A stretch of DNA of 16,477 nucleotides from JAJFUI01 sp039679885 (GTDB lineage: Bacteria; Planctomycetota; Planctomycetia; Pirellulales; Thermoguttaceae). Where the stretch lies: the NCBI GenBank assembly GCA_039679885.1, contig JBDKUC010000044.1, positions 1-16,477 on the forward strand, in the 5' to 3' direction. Each line of letters starts with the position of its first letter. Positions within the stretch are counted from its first letter, which is position 1. A program made the position numbers and the translations under genes. A model generated the notes under the pieces. It had not been told where the DNA came from and did not search any database. It saw only the letters and a list, made by a program, of their open reading frames with translations. Shown piece by piece: positions 6,729 to 13,994 of this stretch.

Positions 6729-7291
6729 TGAGCTTCGACGCTCCCTGACGCTTGGCAACTTCGCCAGCCTCGTTTTTCGAGCTTGCGGACGTTTTGCACC
6801 GCATGGATCGAGGCAAGGTACTGTCCGAGCAAAAGGAGTTCCATGTCACCGGCCTGCCCCACATACGACGTTACGTAGAGTGCGTTGCCGTAATTGCGTT
6901 GGACGTTTTCGGCCGTGTCCTCCACGATCAACACCCTATCCAGGTCGAAGCCCTCTCGTTTGACCTTCTTCAAGTCCTTCAGGAAGCACTGATCTTGTGT
7001 TTCTGGATTAGTCCTTCGTGTACAACGATCTCTGCACCAGATGAACACTGGCTGGATGTTCGGCGGTATGATATTGGCGACAACTGCCTGAACATAATCA
7101 GAACCGCCCGAAGACCAAATCGCCAAGTCGTAGAACTCCGAGCACGTCGTCAAGAACTCATCCAAGTGGGGTCGACGATAGACATTGTATGCACCTACTG
7201 TGAAATCGGGACTGTCCAACAGTCTCCCCGTGGCGTGGATGAGCGTTTCATCCATGTCGAGGATCAAGAGGATTCGTTGTCGTGTCGCCAT
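6725..7291 (-). CDS. FCP1/NIF-type HAD-superfamily phosphatase
   Basis: A 188-residue member of the NLI-interacting-factor/CTD-phosphatase branch of the HAD superfamily. LDMDETL (11-17) carries the nucleophile Asp12 and acid/base Asp14 (DxDx(T/L)). VYRRPHLDEFL (38-48) is typical of the FCP1/SCP branch. Motif II is the serine in IWSSGG (59-63), Lys105 in FLKDLKKV is a likely motif-III lysine, and VLIVEDTAEN (120-129) supplies the metal-binding acid. The cap is small, as in protein phosphatases of this group. I chose ATG 7291, which has AGGG (7297-7300) five nt upstream and begins just before the first strand; the frame extends to a GTG at 7324. The stop overlaps the macro-domain start. The substrate is unknown and could be a phosphoprotein or a polynucleotide end. 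Confidence 0.88.
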   Translation of the reverse strand: MATRQRILLILDMDETLIHATGRLLDSPDFTVGAYNVYRRPHLDEFLTTCSEFYDLAIWSSGGSDYVQAVVANIIPPNIQPVFIWCRDRCTRRTNPETQDQCFLKDLKKVKREGFDLDRVLIVEDTAENVQRNYGNALYVTSYVGQAGDMELLLLGQYLASIHAVQNVRKLEKRGWRSCQASGSVEAQ

Positions 7292-7296
7292 GCCAA

Positions 7297-7300
7297 CCCT
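7297..7300 (-). promoter_or_regulatory. Ribosome binding site deciding the phosphatase start
   Basis: AGGG on the - strand lies five nt before ATG 7291, favouring this start over the in-frame GTG at 7324. Confidence 0.5.
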
Positions 7301-7359
7301 AACGTTGCTGCCGTTCAATCCCACGCTACAAGCATGGTCGATTTCGCACGCCGGCAGGA

Positions 7360-7515
7360 CTAATCTCCCACATCCCGATGCCGCATCGACGTTCCTCGCC
7401 TCACTGCCACCGCCCCAACCCGCTCCCTGATCCGGTCGGTCGCCACATCCAAGCCCGAGTGCTTCTTCCGCTCATCTTGATTGAACAGAAGCCCCAGGAC
7501 AAGCCCCGTGCCCAT
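7360..7515 (-). CDS. Small ORF resembling the C-terminus of a Y-family DNA polymerase
   Basis: A 51-codon frame beginning at ATG 7515, one nt after the TAG of the upstream membrane protein, with GGAG (7523-7526) seven nt before it: a good translational-coupling arrangement. The protein, which contains LGLLFNQDERKK, then LDVATDRIRERVG and AVAVRRG, resembles the final helix and tail of DinB/ImuB-type polymerases, where a phrase like ..LD.A.DRIR.RFG..A..RG is typical. It has none of the polymerase palm or fingers. It could be a short real protein, or a relic of a polymerase gene that was replaced by the membrane-protein gene. The resemblance is from memory of the family and not from an alignment. 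Confidence 0.45.
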   Translation of the reverse strand: MGTGLVLGLLFNQDERKKHSGLDVATDRIRERVGAVAVRRGTSMRHRDVGD

Positions 7516-7516
7516 G

Positions 7517-8146
7517 CTACTGCTCCACGGGTTTCTCTCGCCGGTCCTCGTCACGTTCTTTGATCTTCGCGGGGCCGACAGACATTCCGAAGCTGATGAG
7601 GAACACCGCAAGGCTGACCAACGCCGCTGTCCACCCGAGCCAGACTTCGTGCGGCGCCATCGCCCGAGCCAAAAAGTAATAGTTGGTGCGAAGCGTGATG
7701 GCGATCGGCGGCAGCACCATCAGGACTGCGCTGCTCGCGGCGTTCCCGGCAATGATCCGGCCAATGACGCACTTCCGATTGAAGGAGCGGAGGAAGAACA
7801 CTTCGACGACGCATGAAATGGCAAAGGCGATAACGCACCACAGTGGCCCGAGCCCGTACAGTAGCGGCTCGCCAAAGGGGACGAACAGGATGCCGACAAT
7901 GGTGCTGAGGAAGTTCGCACGCAACGAGAGGACAAGAGCCCGCCGCTCAAATCCCGCCCAGGTCAGGAACGGGCGTTCGATGAAGGCCGCAAGCAGGCTG
8001 GCAGGAAAGGCGTAGACAACCGTGACGGTCACAACGCCAGGCGAGAACCACACGTAGGGAGACAGGCTGTCCGCACGAGCGACCAGCGGCAGGCCGAGGA
8101 CGACGGCCGCTGCCAAAAGTCCAATGAGCCCGCGGCGGCAAAGCAT
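7517..8146 (-). CDS. Integral membrane protein with cleavable signal-like N-terminus, function unknown
   Basis: A 209-residue protein. Residues 1-25 (MLCRRGLIG..., ending PLVARA) look like a signal peptide with an ARA cleavage site. About five hydrophobic segments follow (roughly 36-56, 81-96, 98-118, 127-148, 170-190), and the protein ends in a charged tail (KIKERDEDRREKPVEQ). ATG 8146 has GGAG (- strand, 8155-8158) eight nt upstream. Planctomycete genomes carry many such anonymous polytopic proteins, and no motif points to a function. It is the first of the leftward genes and its 3' end is coupled to the 51-codon ORF. Confidence 0.8.
   Translation of the reverse strand: MLCRRGLIGLLAAAVVLGLPLVARADSLSPYVWFSPGVVTVTVVYAFPASLLAAFIERPFLTWAGFERRALVLSLRANFLSTIVGILFVPFGEPLLYGLGPLWCVIAFAISCVVEVFFLRSFNRKCVIGRIIAGNAASSAVLMVLPPIAITLRTNYYFLARAMAPHEVWLGWTAALVSLAVFLISFGMSVGPAKIKERDEDRREKPVEQ
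7523..7526 (-). promoter_or_regulatory. Ribosome binding site of the 51-codon ORF
   Basis: GGAG lies inside the last codons of the membrane-protein gene, seven nt before ATG 7515. It is the main reason to take the short ORF seriously. Confidence 0.5.
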
Positions 8147-8417
8147 GGTCTCGTCTCCATCGCCCGCATCCGAGCGTCGTTCATCGTGGAGACGCTGAGC
8201 AGGTGGTCAGCATCCCCGGCCGAGAGCGGGAACTCACAGCGACTCCCAGGCTGGCCACGACGTTCACCTAGCGGCAGCCCTGCACCGTCCAGCCGCAGGC
8301 TTCACGCCGGCGGTCGATCTCTCGGCATGCGTCTCCTTAGGATTCACTGCCCTACCCCCGTTGCAAAGAGCCCTGATTTTAGCTCAAATTGGGGGTGGAA
8401 AACAATGGGGCTGACCC

Positions 8418-8714
8418 ATGGGCCTATTCAGTTGGCTGACCGAGAAGAAGGTCAAGATCGAGAGTCACCGCATCTGGCTGACCCAGGCGGCCAAGAGCAA
8501 CGGCATCCGAAAGGAAGTCGCCCACGCACTCGCCGATCCCGCCGGTCCCAACGCCATCATCGTCGTCGGCCACTTCGGCGATTGCCTAGTCGCAGTCCTG
8601 GCAGTGGGGATGGTTGCCGCCGTGGCCGTCCTTAGCCGACCGGCTGTTGGAGTTGGCGAGACTCAACGAAAGAGGCCGAAAAGCCCGTGGAAAAGGGCAT
8701 TTTCGGCCTGTTGA
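8418..8714 (+). pseudogene. Gene 5' portion with probable 3' truncation, family not recognised
   Basis: The first 55-60 residues (MGLFSWLTEKKVKIESHRIW, then a hydrophilic helix and AIIVVGHFGDCLVAV) look like a genuine cytoplasmic protein start, with an LTQAAKSNGIRKEV helix and a beta strand of the IIVVGHF type. From about base 8590 the sequence turns to low-quality Ala/Val, then Arg/Lys/Pro-rich residues (RKRPKSPWKRAFSAC), and the last ~14 codons run through the hairpin terminator at 8673-8709. That is not how real coding sequence behaves, so the 3' end was probably lost or frameshifted. I cannot name the family. The 271-nt gap before it (8147-8417) holds no recognisable gene. The upstream region is weakly promoter-like at best. 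Confidence 0.5.
8673..8709 (-). terminator. Hairpin terminator downstream of the tRNA-Ser fragment
   Basis: AGGCCGAAAAGCCC (8673-8686) and GGGC-A-TTTTCGGCCT (8695-8709) form a 14-bp stem with one bulged A and an 8-nt loop. On the - strand it lies 23 nt past the tRNA 3' end and is followed by CTCTTTCG, as expected for a tRNA terminator. It is consistent with the native 3' flank of the tRNA having been retained. Confidence 0.75.
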
Positions 8715-8731
8715 TGATTCTTTTCTGAGAG

Positions 8732-8786
8732 CGGAGGGCACGGGGCTCGAACCCGCAACCCCATTACTGGGGCACCACATTTCCAG
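8732..8786 (-). pseudogene. 3' part of tRNA-Ser(GGA), probable integration-site remnant
   Basis: On the - strand, 55 nt fold as the 3' part of a class II tRNA. The anticodon loop CTGGAAA (8780-8786) contains anticodon GGA. It is followed by the 3' anticodon stem strand TGTGG, a variable arm pairing GCCCC with GGGGT around AGTAAT, a T-arm GCGGG-TTCGAGC-CCCGT, the acceptor strand GCCCTCC and discriminator G73; CCA is not encoded. The 5' half is missing: the bases before the loop (ACGAA) do not pair with TGTGG, and no GGAGGGC, D-arm or 5' acceptor is found upstream. The break falls at the edge of the anticodon loop, a favoured crossover point of tyrosine recombinases. The intact tRNA would be expected at the other end of the element. 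Confidence 0.8.
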
Positions 8787-9280
8787 TTTCGTCAGAGGTT
8801 GTGGTACGCCGCGTCGAACGTCGTCGTAAGTGCTTAAGAATCGGTCGCTTGGCACATTCGATGGGCACTGGCCTGTCCACCGGAATCCGCCGCTGTCCAG
8901 CGATATTGCAGCATCGGTGCAGCGCTAACGCCGAACAGCGTTCTTGACGCCGGCTGAAACCCGATGCCCTTGACCATCACGGCAGATCGGGCCGGCGATA
9001 TCCGCGGCTGCACCGCTTGCCAGAGGAGTCGATCATCTGTAAGCGTCCGACGGAACACGTAGGGAGAAATCGCTGGCCGTCGCTAGCCGGGACGATCAGG
9101 CGGGCTCCCAGAGGTGCAGCATTGTGTCACCGCCTATTTCGGCATGTCCGTCAGGGTTGCCGGGTCTGCCGCTCAATGGGAACAATGCCCGGAGTGAACC
9201 AGCGCAAGCCGCGGTCATTTTGCAGCAAATTCGTTGAGCGACGGACCCCGGCAGGGCATGGCTGGTGCAATACCCCAGTC
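8787..9280. other. 494-nt gap with no convincing gene
   Basis: Short frames exist on both strands (for example 74 codons at 8834-9058 on the -), but none shows family motifs or a good ribosome binding site. The stretch follows the tRNA fragment and precedes the 3' end of the GAP1 gene. It may be degenerate element-end DNA. No integrase, inverted terminal repeat or clear GAP1 terminator is visible. Confidence 0.6.
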
Positions 9281-12070
9281 TCAGTCCCACTCCTCGTAGA
9301 AATCCGGGTTTCGCATGAGTTCCGCCAGTTGGTCCCGAAGTCCCATCACCGTCGGATCGCTTCGTTGAGACAAGTCAGCAAGCATGGATTCCACGTACCG
9401 TGAGCCTCGCCACTTGCGATAAACCCTTCGGAAAACCTTCCGAAGCAGAGCGATTTCGCGTGCTGCCAAAGCAAGATCGCCCGGCGGCCAGTCTGATTGG
9501 TAATAGCACTCCACCAGTTCTCTACGCAACTCTTTGGCCTTGTCCCAGTCGAATGCCCCAAACAGTCCGCTTGTTTCAGGAGGCGTTGAACTCTCTCCAG
9601 CGACTGCCCCGTAGACCTCGTAGAAAGTGGCGACGACCAGTCTACTCAACGGGTATTGTCGGTGTGAGAAGCCGTATTTCAGTCCTTGGGCACATAGCGC
9701 AAGGCATGTTCTGGCAGGTGATTCATTGCAGGACCGGTTGACTACGGCAATCCATCTCTCAACAGCCGCTTCTCCCCAATGCGGCCCCTGAACCGATATA
9801 AGACCTTCAATGAGATCAGGCAGTATACTTGGACGCCGTTCGTAAAGCGATCTTGGTGCCGATGACAGCCACTGCCATCCACAAATGAAGGAGTCCGAGC
9901 CACAGTAGCTGCCGCTGGTCAAGCAAGATTTGAGCATCCATTTCGGAACGCTCCCGAACCACACACTGGCGCAAGGCGCTTGCTGCCAAATCGAGCACTC
10001 GTTCCACGAAATTCGGCGGGTGACCACACCGGCGACGACGTTTCGCATTGCACACTCAACCAACCGATCGTAAAACGGGAATTTCGCGAATGTCTCAATC
10101 TCATCGGCGAGGGGGAGTGCCTTACCAACAGCGATTTCCTGAACGTCATTCAGCACCCTTGCAATCTCGCGGGCCACCCTAGTTGTCGTCTGCGCGCCTG
10201 CGCCAAGTAACTGGACGAGGAATTCGGGGTCTTCTCGCGCCTCATCTTGGAACCAGTCAGGATACTGAGTCGGTGCTACCTGCCGAAGGAAGTTGGCAAC
10301 TACCTGCGACTGCCGCCGTCTCCCTTCAATCCCACTGCACAGTAGTTCGTGAAGCCCTTCTCTGTTAGACGGATACGACGCAGCAATAATGGAAGCCGCC
10401 CCATTTGAACGCCACGCCGATGTGCGAGCCCAATCGCAGACCTCCACCGGGTGCGCGCGTGATATATGCTCCTCCACAACGCGGCGAACTGCTTCTGGCT
10501 TAAATCCCCTCGTGGACCGGTACAAGATGTCCAAGACATGCGGGGTCTTTTGCGAGGAAATGTCCTTCAGTAGTGCGGCGAGGACGGCTGCGTGCTCGTC
10601 ATCCTTCAGTTCAGGAAGCAATGCCTCTCTTAGCTTATTGCGAGCATTGGGTTCGTCTAACGCATTGATCCATGAGATTAGGTCTGAGGCAGCCTCCGTT
10701 CCCACGTCCTTACGCCCGATCGCTCGCACATACGACGCTGCGATGACCGGCTCTCTTGCAATAACGGCGGGAGCAGCATTTGGAAAATGACGAAGTATTG
10801 CGAGCTTTGAGGGAGTAGCTGCGCCGAGTCGAGCTAGACCTGTTAGCACACCTCTTACGAAGGCCGCGCCGGGCGAATTCGTATCCGCATCCTGATAGAA
10901 GAACGCCTCGCATGACTGCAACGCCAACTCAGGGTCCTGCAACGTCCTGTCAGCAGTGGCAGCTATCATTTGCGACAAGACCGACGAGCTGACTTGTTTG
11001 AACGAGGGTCGCGCCAACCGCTCGCTGATAAGCCGCAAAGCTTGAATAGCGTCCGTCGCATTTCCCGTGCTGCACAGACCGTCGATCGCCCGCAGCACCA
11101 AATCCTCCTTATAGTCGAGGATTGAATGGCTGTCGGGAGCAATCGTCTCGACGACATCGAGCATTCCAACTGTTGCTCGCGGCGAATTCAAGGCGCGATC
11201 CTCAAGGTCTCTTAGCAGGAAGACCTTCCGAATAGCAGTCGGATCGCTGTCCAATTGGGCCGCAACTCGGGAGTAAACCATCTCGAATCGTTCCGATGTG
11301 TCCGACTTAAAGACACTTCTCGTCCAAGCGTCACACCAGGGTTCGTCTCTATCGGATCGAGGGTTTGCCGCACCGCTAGATGATGGCGTCACAAAGTGCT
11401 CGGGAGAGAACTTATGAAACCGTGAATAAGTATCGTCTGGGGCAAACATCAGATCGAAAGGACGTTGATCGAGATGCCGCGCCTGGAAGGCCAGAGTGCA
11501 ACACGCAAAGTTCGCCCTAAGCTGAGGCCAAAACGCTCGCACGAGTCTCCAGAGAATTGCATCGGGATCAGCCTCGCCGAACCAGACAATGGGTCGTACC
11601 CCTTGTTCAAAGAAGAGCGAGACGAAGTGCGTAGCTGACTCTGCAATTGCGCTCGATGACTGATACCGAACCACATGGCGAGACGGCACGAAAGTCAATT
11701 CCTTCTCGTACCTGCCGCGATCCGGGCCAACAGGGGCGGCTAACAACTCGACAACATCAGCCGGCTCACAAAGGGAGATCCAGCCGGGCATTGGGACGAG
11801 GAGCGTGTGCGTTAGAACGCAGCCGGCTCGTGGCGCATCGCGATCGAGCCAGGTCTTGGCAACGGCATAATGGTCCCCGCTGGGCAAGGGATACATCGTA
11901 AGATACGGTCGAAATCTGGACTCGTCGGTTAGCGTTCCCGAAAGATCACTAAGTCGCGTCACCAATTCCTCATCCGCCGGGGAGAGTGAGGTGCTGCCCG
12001 TGAGGCGCTCGTGCCCTCGGCGGTAGCCATGCAACAGTTGGTGAACACAAATTTCAGCCATTTCTCGCAT
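9281..12070 (-). CDS. GAP1-type GTPase-associated protein (N2-type head, helical middle and C-terminal regions)
   Basis: A protein of about 929 residues and the last gene of the operon. The head (about 1-150) has the phrases VHQLLHGYRRGHERL, LSDLSG, PYLTMYPLPSGDHYAVAKTW and RAGCVLTHTLLV, which I recognise as the GAP1-N2-type domain of GTPase-associated protein 1. A middle region (about 150-260, FVSLFFEQGVRPIVWFGEADPDAILWRL...) and a long helical C-terminal region follow. No enzyme motif is visible; the family is thought to be a large regulator or adaptor of the GTPases. I start at ATG 12070, which has GAAGG (- strand, 12078-12082) seven nt upstream; GTG 12073 and ATG 12061 are alternatives. 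Between about 9850 and 10020 the frame reads Cys/Ser/Trp-rich and a neighbouring frame reads more naturally, hinting at two compensating frameshifts. Confidence 0.8.
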   Translation of the reverse strand: MREMAEICVHQLLHGYRRGHERLTGSTSLSPADEELVTRLSDLSGTLTDESRFRPYLTMYPLPSGDHYAVAKTWLDRDAPRAGCVLTHTLLVPMPGWISLCEPADVVELLAAPVGPDRGRYEKELTFVPSRHVVRYQSSSAIAESATHFVSLFFEQGVRPIVWFGEADPDAILWRLVRAFWPQLRANFACCTLAFQARHLDQRPFDLMFAPDDTYSRFHKFSPEHFVTPSSSGAANPRSDRDEPWCDAWTRSVFKSDTSERFEMVYSRVAAQLDSDPTAIRKVFLLRDLEDRALNSPRATVGMLDVVETIAPDSHSILDYKEDLVLRAIDGLCSTGNATDAIQALRLISERLARPSFKQVSSSVLSQMIAATADRTLQDPELALQSCEAFFYQDADTNSPGAAFVRGVLTGLARLGAATPSKLAILRHFPNAAPAVIAREPVIAASYVRAIGRKDVGTEAASDLISWINALDEPNARNKLREALLPELKDDEHAAVLAALLKDISSQKTPHVLDILYRSTRGFKPEAVRRVVEEHISRAHPVEVCDWARTSAWRSNGAASIIAASYPSNREGLHELLCSGIEGRRRQSQVVANFLRQVAPTQYPDWFQDEAREDPEFLVQLLGAGAQTTTRVAREIARVLNDVQEIAVGKALPLADEIETFAKFPFYDRLVECAMRNVVAGVVTRRISWNECSIWQQAPCASVWFGSVPKWMLKSCLTSGSYCGSDSFICGWQWLSSAPRSLYERRPSILPDLIEGLISVQGPHWGEAAVERWIAVVNRSCNESPARTCLALCAQGLKYGFSHRQYPLSRLVVATFYEVYGAVAGESSTPPETSGLFGAFDWDKAKELRRELVECYYQSDWPPGDLALAAREIALLRKVFRRVYRKWRGSRYVESMLADLSQRSDPTVMGLRDQLAELMRNPDFYEEWD

Positions 12071-12080
12071 CACCTTGCCT

Positions 12081-12953
12081 TCAGCAAATGCGCAGCGCCC
12101 AAGCTACAGGCAGAGTAAGATCGCCGGATTTCTGTAAAACGCCGCCGACGCTGTGGACGACATAGCCCGCTTCACGAGGATTGCCATCAATGTAAACCTG
12201 ACGGAAGTCCGGGTCCTTTTTTGGGTCTAGCTCGCCAGCCACTACGCTCACTCCAAAGTATGCAAAGTCAAAGGCGGCAGGATTCGCCTCAAGAAACTGG
12301 CCAAGCATTGGAAAGTTCGAGGAAAGGTACTGGGAAGGGAGTTCGCTCTGGGCGTCAGCCGGAACGAGGTCCCAGGCGGTCACCACGATCCCAACACGCG
12401 GACGATAGCTGCCTCGGACACGGCCAGTAAAGGCTTGCCGCAAGAATTGGAGCCATTCAATCAATACGACCTGCGTAGGAATTGCTGATCCGGCGCTAAC
12501 CGGCGCATCACCTTGAAGCGCGTAGCCGGCGCAGGTAATTGGATCGAGCGCGGGAACAATTTGTTCCGATTCCACTCTCAGAAAGACGAGGCAACCGCAG
12601 TCCTCGCTAATCAACTCTTCCCACTCGTTGGACCACTCTCGTTTCCGGCAAACGTCCATCCATTTCTCGCCAAAGCAGTCGGGAACTGCAAGAGTACCGC
12701 CCGCGGGTCCGGTCTCTGGCGCACTCGTGAAGGGAATGAAGCTGCTATTGTGCTGCCCGCGAGGAGTGTGAGGCGCAAATCTGCCTTGGAGAAGTTTATT
12801 GGCCACTTCTTCCAAGTAGGCCAAATCATCCGGTAAGCCGTCCTTCCGCAATAGACCGGTGTTGGAATTGATGGCGATCCAAAGTCTGCCGAGATAATTG
12901 GTCTTCCCAGCATCAGGGCCGCCGATTAGCAGTACGGAAGGTTTGTTCGCCAT
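12081..12953 (-). CDS. DO-GTPase1-type P-loop GTPase of a GTPase-associated system
   Basis: A 290-residue P-loop NTPase. The Walker A motif GGPDAGKT (11-18) sits near the N-terminus after VLLI. A DCFGE segment (92-96) after the strand GTLAVP is in the place of the switch II DxxG motif. VTAWD (191-195) matches the (N/T)KxD base-specificity position in altered form, and FGVSVVAG (233-240) is near the G5 position. It has no transmembrane segment and ends soon after a C-terminal strand. It is paired with a second, different GTPase directly upstream, a hallmark of the double-GTPase dyads of predicted conflict systems. The type-1 label is from memory of the families. Nine nt separate it from the DO-GTPase2 gene and 10 nt from the GAP1 start. 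Confidence 0.8.
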   Translation of the reverse strand: MANKPSVLLIGGPDAGKTNYLGRLWIAINSNTGLLRKDGLPDDLAYLEEVANKLLQGRFAPHTPRGQHNSSFIPFTSAPETGPAGGTLAVPDCFGEKWMDVCRKREWSNEWEELISEDCGCLVFLRVESEQIVPALDPITCAGYALQGDAPVSAGSAIPTQVVLIEWLQFLRQAFTGRVRGSYRPRVGIVVTAWDLVPADAQSELPSQYLSSNFPMLGQFLEANPAAFDFAYFGVSVVAGELDPKKDPDFRQVYIDGNPREAGYVVHSVGGVLQKSGDLTLPVAWALRIC

Positions 12954-12962
12954 TGCTCGAAC

Positions 12963-13979
12963 TCACAACTGCCATCTGAACTGGTGAAATCGTGATGCCC
13001 CGCGGGAACCGAAATGGTCACCGACGGGCCGCCGCTGTGCCGGCCTGAGCAGCACCTTCCCAATGACTTCCTTGACGCCAGTTCCATGCGGCATCTCGGC
13101 ATAGCGAGAAGAGAACGCCGCGCAGAACACAAGTTCCGGGCTGAAGCCGAGCCCAGAAGCGTAGTCGCGCAGGGCAGATAGCTCGTCAGGACGTGGATCG
13201 GGCAGTAGATCCGACTTACTTATCAGCAGCACCAGCGGAATATCACGATCAACCTCTAGATTTCCAGCCAGCCTATCGAGGAGCAGACGAGTCCGATGTG
13301 CTTCCGCATGTCGTTGCTCTGAAATAATCGCCTGACCATCGATTACCACAATGATGCCGTCTGCCCGACAGACGAAGCGAAACCGCTCGGCATCGCTGGC
13401 GCGACGAATCAGGGCTTCCGTCCACTCACCAGGCAAATCAGTAAATAACAAGTCAAATTGCCGTTTGTATTGCGGCCCGGATTGTAGTGCGAGGTGCAGA
13501 AAAGCAGGCGACCGGGGATCGGACAGGGCAGTATGATCGGCCAGCGAAGGTGGGAGCGGACCATCAGGCCACTTCCGAAGAAGGCGAGCGCGATTCTCAA
13601 ACCCAGGCAGTGTCAGGCTTCCGGCAAAGCGGTAATCAGGTAACAGCCCATTGCTCGACGCCAAGAGGTAGAGCGAATTCAGAAAACATGTCTTGCCCGC
13701 GTTGTAACAACCGAGGACCGTTATCAAATGGGTATATCTGGCACGCATAACGACTGCGGCATCGTCGTTTCCCAACTCGTAGCCTCCGGCAAATCGCCGA
13801 CGGGGATGTGTTGAAGCCGGCAAGCCTGACGGCGACGAAACTGCGGCTTGTGTAGAGGCAGGCGAACCAGCATCAGCTTCGGCACGAAAATGTGGGCACT
13901 TGCTTGCGTCCGCGTGTTCGAGGCACTTGCCGGTCGTAGCCACCGTGCAGTCGGGATTGTCGCATCTTCCTCTTGGCAT
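12963..13979 (-). CDS. DO-GTPase2-type GTPase with N-terminal cysteine knuckle
   Basis: A 338-residue protein. The N-terminus (RCDNPDCTVATTGKCLEH...CPHF, cysteines 6, 11, 19, 28 plus histidines 22 and 30) is a probable zinc knuckle, as found in DO-GTPase2 proteins. A linker rich in Ser/Pro/Ala follows (about 37-60). The GTPase has Walker A GCYNAGKT (90-97), a DLPGE switch II motif (181-185), SKSD (254-257) at the base-specificity position and FCAAFSS (285-291) near G5. IDGQAIISEQRHAEAH (213-228) is a helix typical of this branch. GGAA precedes the ATG by seven nt. The gene follows the GASH gene by 15 nt. The protein probably forms a functional pair with the downstream GTPase, with the knuckle as a candidate interaction module. 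Confidence 0.85.
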   Translation of the reverse strand: MPRGRCDNPDCTVATTGKCLEHADASKCPHFRAEADAGSPASTQAAVSSPSGLPASTHPRRRFAGGYELGNDDAAVVMRARYTHLITVLGCYNAGKTCFLNSLYLLASSNGLLPDYRFAGSLTLPGFENRARLLRKWPDGPLPPSLADHTALSDPRSPAFLHLALQSGPQYKRQFDLLFTDLPGEWTEALIRRASDAERFRFVCRADGIIVVIDGQAIISEQRHAEAHRTRLLLDRLAGNLEVDRDIPLVLLISKSDLLPDPRPDELSALRDYASGLGFSPELVFCAAFSSRYAEMPHGTGVKEVIGKVLLRPAQRRPVGDHFGSRGASRFHQFRWQL

Positions 13980-13994
13980 GATTCGGTTCCTGGA

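Noticed and set aside
6261..7291. DarTG-type toxin-antitoxin system
   Set aside because: The macro domain could recall DarG, but there is no DarT-like ADP-ribosyltransferase beside it; the neighbour is a HAD phosphatase.
8614..8829. 71-codon + frame across the same region
   Set aside because: It is the antisense reading of the tRNA fragment and terminator, with no independent support.
8732..8830. Complete tRNA gene on the - strand
   Set aside because: No 5' acceptor strand (GGAGGGC), D-arm or 5' anticodon stem is present within 100 nt upstream.
8586..8855. 89-codon - frame spanning the tRNA fragment
   Set aside because: Its phrase NGVAGSSPVPSA is a translation of the tRNA-Ser variable arm and T-arm; such frames are commonly mis-annotated as proteins.
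8834..9058. 74-codon - frame in the gap
   Set aside because: No motif, no convincing ribosome site, and a composition like random high-GC DNA.
9017..9403. 128-codon + frame overlapping the GAP1 3' end
   Set aside because: It runs antisense into GAP1 and has no family features.
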